Shown here one piece after another: positions 48,301 through 60,300 of a DNA stretch of 64,000 bases. Position 1 is the stretch's first letter, and every line of letters begins with the position of its first letter. The stretch is from positions 36,950,054 to 37,014,053 of the forward strand of contig OV121094.1 of NCBI GenBank assembly GCA_921293015.1, in the 5' to 3' direction. The DNA is from Phorcus lineatus (Eukaryota; Mollusca; Gastropoda; Trochida; Trochidae). The position numbers were made by a program, and so were the translations under genes. Below the pieces are notes generated by a model. That model ran no database searches. It was not told the origin of the DNA and saw nothing but the letters and a program-made list of their open reading frames with translations.

Positions 48301-51300
48301 GTCGCAGCGCCCCCATCGGCGATTAGAGGAAACCTCAAAATAATTTCTGTTTGAACCATAAAGCACACTTGGCACAGAGTTAACAAGATTCACCAAGGCA
48401 TAAAACAGCCAATGCTCAAGAGTGGTACAAGTTATGTCTTACAGGCTAGAGTAATGTACGTTGTAAAGTGGTGTTGCTGATACATTTGGTACAACTGTAG
48501 TTGTATATTTGTTACCTAAAAAATAACGTTTATTTCTATCCGACATACCTGAACATGTCCCCACCATAAATATATTCCTTTGCGAAGGATGACGCCATGC
48601 CAACCAGCATCATCAGTATGGAGGCTGCAACACCAACTTTTGGCAAACTGTCAACAAATTGGTTAACGTATGTTATTTTAATTTATGTATAGTCATAATT
48701 TGATATATCCAAAAGAAAAATACAATTGATATAATAATATTAATAATATATATTAATAAATATATAGTTCGTCCTTCATATCTGAAGATGACCATCAAGG
48801 TAGTTTTTGGGTGCGGAGATGGTTGATCAGATCGATTCAGATATAATGAATAAGAGAGATATAGATATTGATAAAGACAGATGCACATCGAGAGAGGACA
48901 GACAACCAGACAACTGGAAATGGAGAAGGAAGACTCGAATTAGCCTCTAATATATTACTTCGTTTAGTAATCTCCCTATTGAACAACAACTTCCGGTGAT
49001 AGCTGACAAGTGTTACTTACAAGTGAAGCAAGAAAATGAAGATAGGTGATATGATGTAGAACTGCATATCGTCAGCAAGATACCAGGTCCAGCCCATACA
49101 CTGAAACATAAAATACGCAGTTGAAACATCAACATGATACTGAGACAAAAATGAAACAGTCATCGAAGTATAAAACTTGTAAGCTGAAAGCTTATTTTCA
49201 TTTGCAATATATTTTCATTAGCAATGCCTTGCGATTTAAAGTGTATAATTTGGATTTCAAGCTATTCTTAGCGGCGATGGTATAAAATGGACTGTCAGAA
49301 CCCGTCCCCGCCCCCTATTTTGTCCGTGATGGCATGTTTTTAACGGAGAGGAGAATCGTCCTTTGACGTGGTATAAGCTAAAAGCTTTTTAACGAAATAT
49401 CATCAATTGATATGATTACGAATCATCCTATGAGTATATGCTGACCCATCCTGCTTCATCAGTGTAATTGAATCCACTGATCCAGCTCCTTCTATATACC
49501 CTGATCTCTTTCGAGCCAAATCCCTTGTACGGCTGGCGCGGCTTGATGTTTGAGGCTGTGATCACCTGTTATTGTTTAAGCCAATTAAATGTCGTTATCC
49601 AAGGAGCTTGAAGCCACTCTTTTGAATTTTCCATACTGGTTGTGCCGCCGTTGCTGGATGCGATTCGTCTCATTGGCTGCTTAGAAAGCTATCTATACGA
49701 GGCTTTTGGCCTAAAGGATATCAGGGTATATGGAAGGAGCTCGAGCAGCGGATTCAATTACGCTGATGAAGCAGGATGATGCTGACCTGTCTGTCTGTGT
49801 TGGCGAGGTTGTTGATGTAGAGTAGGTTGGTCCACCAGCTAGTCCTGCAGTTGTCAGCAGTAGCAAGAGAGCCAGGCCACAGCGGTCCCGCTCCTATATA
49901 CATGTACAGGCAGGAGAAGGCCATCAACACCATCATGTATACAGGGGTCAGTCTGCAAGTACGTTTTTAATAAGAGTTAATGAAGTGTTTTTATATTGCG
50001 CTCGTATTAATGTCAACACCCTAAAACTAATAAATTGTAATTCAAATGAATTTTAGTGAAAACCCGGTACTAACGGGGTTTGTATATCTACGTGGCTGCT
50101 GTAATTCCCTTTTTGCCCTCATTGCACTGTCCTATAAATGAACAACCAATGAAATGAGACGCAATTCCGGTACGGATATCCAATGAAAGTGATCAGGGGA
50201 CCTTTGGAGCCACACAGATGAAATAAAAGAATGTTTAAATGTCTTGGGCTCTATTGACATATGAATTATGGCAAATATATTTACTGATAAGAAATATATC
50301 ATAGTCAAAGTTTCATAATATTCATATTACTGTTTATATATATGATTGATCAAGTACATATTATAGTTTCAGCTCCTTTTACTTGATACATTCAGTCACG
50401 TGGGCAGTTGAGACGTTTCAGATATACGCTTGTCGTTATAATAAATCCTGTGAGGAAATGAACCAATATGTATATCTTAAAAATCAAAAGTCGGGCTCAC
50501 TGTCCAAACCTTCAGCATGTATGATGATTATAATTTTTAATATCTTTAATCGTCACAGGGTTTAGTGTGTCTTACCTCCAGAATCTGTGAAAGTAGAACA
50601 TGGCCAAGTATCCACAGTTAGGTTTCCTCTTCTTCAGATCTTTCAGAGTCAGATAGGACACCAGGAGCCCGCTGTGTAAATAAGTTAATAACAATAATAC
50701 TGATGAAAGTAGTCATAATGATAATAATCATAATCATGATCATCCACATCATCACCCTTGATGATGGTCATAATCATTATCATGATGATAAAGAAGGACA
50801 TATTGATTTAAAGAATGACAGGCTACTGATATTGCTATACAATCGGAAGTACTTCTTGTAACAGGTTCGACTCAACTTTTATAATTACACTGCGAATAAG
50901 ACAAGTTCATCTGTGGGATGTATAATATCCTGTTATTTATTTTAATTTATGAGCAGGAAGATTCTCATACCTCATCATGAAGAAGGTGTCTACAGAAAAG
51001 CCAGCAGCCTGTACTCCCTGGAAGGTGAACCTCTTGAAAATCTTGTCCATGTCGATAAGGTTCACTGCAAGAATAAGGTAGAGATGATGGAGCAGTTGTT
51101 TAGTGCGAGATGGAACCTTTCAACACTTTGACTACGAGGGATTATAGTATTATGGAATCATAAGTTCACTTACCACACATATAAATCCTAGACTACCGAG
51201 ACTTTCCCTTTAACGTGATGTTATCTTGAAGATAGCCTGGTACTTACCTGTAGTCGGGTTGCCGTCCTCGGATATGACTCCGTAGTTGTAGGTGTGTCCC

Positions 51301-54300
51301 AGGATGATCCAGAGGATACTGAAGAAGCGAATACCGTGGACACAGTGGATCGCGTTGGGGTTCTTAGCGCCGTTCAGCACACGGGGCATGTTGGTGTAGA
51401 GGGAAAATGCTTTCATCAGCTGCTGTCCCACTAGGGAGGAGAATGGATCATATAAGTATATATCATTAGATATGTATTTTGCACATAATAAATTATAGAT
51501 AATAATAGGCAATTTATTTAGCGCCTTTCCACGTCACTTGGCTCAAAGCTCAATCTAAAACTATTTACAGACGATAGGTAGTCTTTAATATCAAAGAAAG
51601 AGGTGGGGCGTGAGGTTTTTTTAACTTACACAGGGACGGACATGATTTTAGCTTTGAATGGGAGAGAGTTCTATAGAGAATCTTCTGCATGTGAGAAAGT
51701 TTGGAGGCCAAATGATTTAAGTTATAACTTTCAGAAGTCATATGTTACAGAAGTGCTTGTGAGTTTACCTCTAGCTGTTTGGCACCCGGATCTCACTATT
51801 CAAACTTGAAGGAATGCCTTCCTCTTACCATACCACGCACAAAAGATGTCTTAATAGATGTGTTAATAGATGTGTTAATAGATGTGTTAATAGATGTGTT
51901 AATAAGTGTGTTAATAGATGGGTTAACGGGTTCAAATAAAGAAGATGTTCTCACATGAGTCCCTGGGTTTCTTTGCAGAAGGTTTTTTCTTGATCTCCAC
52001 AGACGTTGATCCGTTGTACTTGGAGTATCCACTCTTAAGGTATTCCTCGCCGAGATCACCCTTGTCGTTCTTGTGCTGTATGTACGATGCCGGGAGCTCC
52101 ACCTTCGTTTCCAAAGATATCTTACTTGTGCCTTCGCCTGGGTCAGCAACGTATCCCCCATTAATGTGTCCCCCGTTTTGGTGACCTCCGTTAGATTGCT
52201 TCATCTCATACAGTGCCAGGCCCGCCTTTTCTTCCTGTTTGGGTTTACTGCCTAGGTTGTCCTTGGCCCAGGCGTTTACTGCGTCTACCGAGGTGGTGAA
52301 CACAGCCACGATCACAAATATCAGGATGATGATTCTGAAATTAAAATTGTGGTGAAATCTATTATGTTGAGACTAATAACCAAATTGTAAGCATAACATA
52401 ATAGATGCCTAACAACCGTTACTATAGTCTTGTACCGAGTATATATATTTTTTATTTATCTATTAAGTTACGGTAGAACGCTTGCTTCCCGAAATAAAGA
52501 GTCGTAATATTCAATGAAATATTACCAACTTATGACAGTCTATTTTATTCCATAAAATAAGTTAAAAATGGAAAGTGCTTATTTCGGTTAAATTTCGCGA
52601 TTTGATGTCCCTAACTCATGAGACTAAGCTCATTTAGTATGGAATAAATAGAAAATTAAAGTCTCTACGTGTGATTTGTTTTACTATTTCATTCATATTA
52701 GGCTGTTTTGCTCAATATTTGATCACGTTACGAATTGTTTTGACAACATAAAGTGCGCGAATAAGACCATGAAAAAATCGTTTCATCGTCGCGCATGAAT
52801 ACAATGTTCAAGTTAACCTGCAACTCGTTTTCACGACATGTTCTTCAAAAAGTGTCGTAAATATTCTACAATTTGACTTGGTTTAGAATGAGAACCAACT
52901 GGAAGCTAGGATACTGCAGTGTAATATTTATACGGCGATTTTAAACTAGTGTAATACCGCTGCACGTATTGCACAGTATTGTGTGTTTGTGACATCACAA
53001 TGTTCGCACCGCCGTCACAATTGCGGGCAAGTCGTGGAAATATTTAGTTCAGTACACTTTCGGTAATCATGCCTGATTACTGAGGTCAAGTAATAAACAG
53101 AATACTAAACTTCCTTCCATTTAATAAAAGTTTATTAAACTCGTTAATGATTTGGTATCAAACTCGCTTTCGCTCGTTTTAAACGTAATCATTAACTCGT
53201 TTAATAAAATAGTATTAGATGGAAGGAAGTTAAGTACTACTTGACCTCAGGAATCAGGCATGATTTAGTATCCTCTTTTTAATCTACAGATGGTAACTAG
53301 GAAGGAACATACGAGGCTGCAAGTCCAGAAGAGTCCTTGGTAATATCCTTCTCCTCGAAACACACCACCTTACTGACGTCCATCGCCTTCTCCTTCAGAA
53401 ACCCTGCACAGTCCATATGTACATTTTATATCTCTATACATCTTCTTTGAAAAAGATTTTTTTTTATCAAAAAGGAGATACAGATCAAATATAATCGTTT
53501 TGGTTCATAAATTATCATTGAGAAATCATTGTATTCATCCGGAGAACGTGTTTCACAGTAGAATTGGCTTTTGTGAGATCAATCGATATCCTAATGCTAG
53601 ATATTGCAACTATCAGATCGTCATACTGTTTTTTTTCATAATCAGTTAATGATATTACAATACTTTGACCCCAATGACAACATATGACAATGACGTCACG
53701 CAGTTCAAACGCACTGTAGGCCTTTTATTGAGACCGAGAAATAGAGCGATCTTCCTTTAAGAAAAACATGTTACTAATTGCAAGACAGTCCTTTTCAGTC
53801 AATGAAAGAGGTTCTTTAACAAGCGTACCAACTTCTGTTACAGTACGCGAAACATGTCCCTAGCTCAAATGATTAATAGGTGATCACAATAGAAAGGTCG
53901 CATGCATTTTCGCTTGTTACGTGATTATATCTTCTACTCTGAGGTTGATGTAGTTGGTTGATGATATGTATGACGTTAGAAGATAAATCATTTTGCATAA
54001 ACTGATAATTATTTTTTTAAATTTTAAAAAATAAACTTTCCAAAAGAACGTACTATGGAGCCTATGAGACGATGCAATGGTTTGATGCCGTATTGTTAAT
54101 GAAGTCACAATTCCATGATCTTTCCGCTCAATAAGTCAAATGATAGTTTTATATTCAGAGACTCATTTCATGATTGAAACCGTAGAAAAATTAGTTTTAG
54201 TTAGGATTATGAATGTGATCTGACCCTTTTTTCCAAGGAAAGCTTTCAATAACACTTTTAGCCCGCATTCAATAACACAAAGTTCCCTCAGACTATTGAT

Positions 54301-57300
54301 GCCTTCAAATCTAGAAATAACATGGGGTGAGTTTAAATTTCGTACAGCCAAGGCCTTTGTGTACTTACCGAGACCGAACATCTGAGACACGTCGTCGCTG
54401 TGGCAGGAATCGGGGACACACATCCCCCAATTGAGACTCAGCTGTATCCCGCGTGTGTCCTGAGGAAGCAGGGGGCAGACCATTAACTGTCTGTCTACTT
54501 ATTTTAAAGTCTTTTTCAAATCAACCGTGTTCCGAGGTTTAGATATTTCAAAATATTTTCACTAACGGAGTACAAACTTTATCGTTGTTTGTCTCTTTAT
54601 ACGGTCTGACGACAAATCGTATAAGAACATGTTCTATTACCAGTTCAGTGCCGACAAAAACCTAGTCATTAGCATTAGTCATTCCTTGGAACACGGTTGA
54701 GTTTAATCACACTATCTTATCTTGTGTTTTTCTATATTGTTTGAACCAGATCCAATGTTACTGTCGTGTCTTGCTGCTTTTCGATGAAATTACTTTTTGT
54801 CAGGAGTATGTCTGGACATTAGTTTCGAGGCAAGGAAACCATGATTCGATGTCTTAAGAATTGGTTGAATTATGGAATGTGAATGGTAACAGACGAGGTG
54901 ACAGAACATCCCCTTTGCCAAACAGTTCTCATGACGTTAAGCAGAGATGTACGAATCTTACGTTAGATCTGATTTTATTGAGATCGATTGTCACTGTTTT
55001 AGACACCGTTTTACAATTCTGTCCCAAAATTTCGAAGTGGTAGATTTTTCTTTTTAGAAAAAAGGTATGCTACTGAGGTACGGAATGAAGTATAAAACTA
55101 TTTAGTGAAAAACGCGGAGAAAACGTATCTTTGAAATTGTAACGGAATTCGAAAGGATGAGAAATTCAGAATGATAAACCCGTCCAATTTGATATATTTA
55201 CCTTGCTTGTAGGCCAGACAATTTTTAAGACTATTCATGGTTAATTACATTTCTATAATGTATACAAATCAAAAGAATGCTTAGAATTCTCACACAGTCA
55301 TAGTTACAGAATTCAATATATTTAAAATGATTGATGTTTGGAGTAAATGGACATTCTAAAGCCACTGACCACGCCGAGCTGTTTGACAAAAGCAGGGGAG
55401 AGGGGGAAGGTGACCCTGCAAAACCTCCCGTTGAAGTTGATGGGTGCGGTGAGGGTCCGGTTCCCGAGTATGACCCCGGGGCTAAGTCTGGCCCGCACTA
55501 GCTGACACTGGTCGTACGATCCGACCCAGTACAGTGCACCGCGGGTAATACCCCCCTCCGGTTTGCCGTAGGCGTCGAACACTGCGGGGGAAAATAGTCG
55601 TATATCAATAATACTAAACGATGTTTGGTGTAATAAAATTCTTCTAACGAGTTAATGGTTTGGTATTGGAGCACTGGAACAACTAAACATCAATTTGAAA
55701 GCTGGATATGCAATAGAAAACTAAACGAAATTTAGTTTGATAAAAGTTTATGAGACATGTTAGTGAAGTCTTCGAAGGATATTAAGACGTGGCATACTTA
55801 AGAACAGCAATATGTTCTAGATAAGAAGTTCTGTATTCTGAAATCATGACGTTTCGGACTATAGGCTTCTTCTCTTCTTCAATCAGGTGGTATGAAGGAG
55901 TAGACATGTTCTCCGAAACAAAATGACTTTAACTATATAGAAATGGTTACCAAGACATTCATCGATGTTCCTAAGCCTGTGGGGGTTTAACGAGCGAAAT
56001 TGATAATATGTTATTATGGCCAATCTTAGATTCGAGTGAGGCTGTCTGACTCTTAAGATTTGTCATTGAATACAATACGGATCAAGGACACACCATAAGG
56101 TAAATAATCACAAATGTTTATCGCCACCCTGATTCGAACCCGGACCTTCGGCGACAACACCACCATGTCCTAGTTATCAATAAACCCCAACTTATTAACA
56201 CAGTATATAACTTTCTACCAACAGTGTAGTGGTCATTGGTCGTCTAGGGATTATAGGATTATCTATTTATTTAAACTGCAAAATGAGTTTCGTTTCTATG
56301 CCCTGAAAGATATCATATCTTAAATCAACGTTACAAATAAATGCTGAGTAAAACTTTCCATTACCTCGTTATTTGCCATGTTACGATAAGGAATATAGAG
56401 CGGTTCTATCATATTCCCGGATGACATAAGCAATGTCACGACCCGGTTTTTGGACACTGTTCTAAATCAACATGACCCCATAAGTACCAAATTTAACCTT
56501 TGCATTACAAAATGTATAGTTCAGAGATAAACTAAGGGAGATAATCTAGGGATACCACCGTCGCTAGGAGGTGCAAACAGGAAAGACCACCATGTTGGAC
56601 TCGATCTGCCTATGTCAGTTCTGCTAGTTTATAACTGACAGTTAGATCCGCCCTCTTCTAATTTGTCATGAAGGGTTTTCATGCACTTGAAATAAATGTC
56701 CGAAATCAAGGTCTTAGACGTGGGGTTTGAATGTCTCGACAACTTTCAGTAAAGATTTAATCAGTGGTTCTTTCTGTTTTAAATGTCATGTTTTGACCTC
56801 GTGCTCTGAGATCTTGATAATTTTCTTCGAGTTTATCAAAATCCCCCCAAGACTTACTTTCCGTTTTAGAAAAATATTCGCCTATTTCCCTTACTTTATT
56901 TATTTATTTTATTCTTAAGAATTAATAATTTTCCAACGCATCGTAGGATAGGAAGTATATGATATACATGTAGGTATCTTCGATAGTAATAAGTTCGTAA
57001 TAGGCTAAGTGTTTTTATAACAATTTTTGATGGTTTTATTTATTCCTGTCTTCTTTTCCTGAAAAAACCTCGCATACCATAATCATAGTTATCTGTCATG
57101 GTAAAATCGTCATCGTGTTTAATCTTGGTAAGAGTTTCAAAGAAACAGTCGAGGTTATATTGCAGTAAATAAATAAAATAAATTACATTTGTTTCTATTA
57201 CAAATATTCATATCAAAATTATTACATCCCTCATAAGATAAAAAAAACCTCTAAACGTTTCGTGAACTTTTTGTTGACATGAGAGAAATGATGGACTTGC

Positions 57301-60300
57301 ATCGTTCCCTTGCCAAGTTACAGTGTGGACATATCGAACGAGATTGTAATGTGTTTGGTGGGCTTAACCGGGTTTGCGTCATACAGGTGACATGCACTAA
57401 AGGTGTGCTATATCACGCGCTATGCATGCTTGGAAAAATAGTTCAGGTCGATACATTATCGCATGAAAAGGCGCAGTGATTTGAAAAAAAAGTCTTCACA
57501 CAATTTGAATTTTTTTGAATTTTTTAGAATTAAAAACTCTTCAGAATAGTTCTATTAACAGAAAATTCCTTATTTGAAGACAAAAAAAAGAACCTTACTA
57601 AAATCGGAAATTTCTTGTATGTAGTTCCCTATATCTAAAATGTATTCATTCTTTATAATTGTAACAGTCCTAGAGTTTTTGTTTGTTTGTTTTTGTGTTT
57701 GTTTTTGGGTTTTTTTCTTCTGTTTTTTTTTGTGTGTGTGTGTCCTTTTAGAGTTTATTACATAATATGGAGGAAGCAGTTAGGGAAATAGTAAGAACTC
57801 ATGCCCCAAAAACGGATGATAACGTTTATGAAAAAGTCCTGATAGAGTGTATTATTTGTTATTTATTACTTCTTGGCACAAAATGCCAAAACCGTTTGGC
57901 TCAAATTTCCCTCAGAATATGGTTTGACTAAGGCTTATCAATCTAGTATTGGCCATGGGTTGGAAGATGCTGTAAATCTGGAGAGGAGGGACTAAAAAAG
58001 AGTTACGGCAACTTTCCTGGAATCTACCAAATGTGGCATTTCTCATCTCCGGCACCCAGGGCCGAATGTTCAGATTCTCTACACATGATCACACCTTGGA
58101 CTTTTCATGTGGTAAATCAGTTCTCAATTAAACACTCCTTAGATTTGACTCTGCCACTGAAAATGCTACGGCAATTGAACCAGCGGGCCGCAACACGCTT
58201 TTGTCTTGCTTTAAGGAATTGACTTGCAATTCCAGTTCTTAGCTCACCCTTTCGTGATCTCCGTTTGTCAGATGTCACTGTGTCCTTTCAGCATTGGGTT
58301 AATGTTGTATAACAAACTATCTAATTTTTTCGATAAAAATTCCGAGGGGTTATATATTAACAAGGGTGATTTGATGATAAAAGAAGAAATAGTTAGGAAC
58401 TGGTAACGAGTATTTGGACTTCGGACGAAACGTTGAATACATGACTCTGATAACCTCGTGGAACAAGAACTTTATGTTGCAGTATTTTTTCCCCGGGCCA
58501 CAGTGTATTTTGCTTTGTCAAAATTGTTTATTGTTAATTCATTTAGCTCATCAGACCTTATAAAACATACAACGTGTAAGTTATCGTATCTCATTCATTT
58601 CATTAACTCTTTATCAGTGATACTTTAAGTCGATAAGTTCGTTAATGTGTTCTAAGTGTTAAGAATTGTGTTTGAAACAGTTAACGGACGAAAGGCCATG
58701 CACACTGTTGGATCAAAACAACACCATAGATCACACTCAAATCAATTCTAAGGTCTGCTTCATGATGGACACATCTGATAACCGGTTTGATATTTACTTC
58801 CGATCATGCTCCGTAACTGCTCCCAATTCAGGACACGAGATAACTTTGTTTTCTCACTTGGTATCATAGCTATAGAAACTGTTTTGACGAGAAGTATGTA
58901 CATAATAACCAGTGAAATGAGTGCTTTGAAAATAAATGCCATCAACATGAAATGTGTTGAACGTAATGTAATTTGTTTCAACAATCACCTGCTCGGGATA
59001 TCAAGTTTGATGTGTAGAAATGTGTAGAAATGTAATTTTTATTCTTCTATCAATGCTGGAGATATCTACTAGTATTGCTACATATCTTGATACTAAAGTG
59101 ATTTTATACCCCCCCCCCCCCCTAAGTTAGCGGGGGTAAAGTAAGCGGGGGTACTTCGTAGCGGAGGTATATAGCGGTCATTCTGTCCGCCTGTCCGTCT
59201 GTCCGTCTGTCCGTCTGTCCGTCCGTCATTCCGTCCGTCATTCTGTCCGGTCAATTTACTCAAAAACCGTTAGGTTTAGATCAACCAAACTTTGCACACT
59301 TGTTAACCATAACATTGTCTACAGTTTGGACTACTTTTGAATTTTCTGGGGACAGATTTTTTCAGAAACTATTACACCTAGAGGAGTGAATTTTTTTTTA
59401 TGGATACACCTGATGATACTCTTGATCGAGTTCGAAAGCCATTTTCGAAAATTAATTTTTTAAAGGGTTATGGCCCTTGATTGCTCAATTGGACTTGGAG
59501 CGATTAACAGATCTGATGCTTCAATGGGGACAAGTTTTCTCAGACAGTATCACACTTAGGTGAATGAAATTTTGGTTTTGGACACATCTGTTGATGCTCT
59601 TGATCGAGTTCGAAAGCCATTTCCGAAATATCATTTTTGACAGACTTATGGCCCTTGATTGCGCTATTGGACTTGTATCGATTTACAGATCGGTTGTTCC
59701 AATGGGGACACATTTACTCTTAAACTATTACAGTAACTTACAGTAAATCATGTTATCCAGATGCATATTCATTCAGACTAGAAGAAATAAGACGGGCAGC
59801 GGGGCTATGTGAGCCATGCTCACTTTTTTCTTTTTACCTTTGAAAATCTGTAAAAGAAGTTTACAGTTTATCCACCGTTTATTTTATGTAAAGTTTTTCA
59901 TTCTGAAGTTTCTACTTGATATGTGTTTTACACATCACGCAGTAATCAAGTTTGATATCATTTTCAGCATAGCCAAATTATCTCAACTTTCTGAATTTTA
60001 GATTATCCTTTGTCTATTTCGAACTTAACGACGTTCATACCTTATTCATCGCTCTTAAGAACTGATGTTGATACATAGACGTACATGCACATACGCACGC
60101 GTTTGCGTGTATATTGGAACACCAGATATAAGGGCTATTGGGTAATGATAAACGAGATACATCACAAAACAATGATAAAACGCTACGAATTTTTAAAAAA
60201 AATTCAGCTCTTTTGAATGATTTCGACTTTTTTGTGACACGTATTTTTTTTTTAATATTCTAGAAAAATGGTCAAGTGCTTATGCCAAGTGAAAATTGGA

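Noticed and set aside
57279..57479. 66-aa plus-strand frame in NRF-6-like intron 1
   Set aside because: No domain or homologous pattern recognised, and it lies antisense in a repeat-rich intron.
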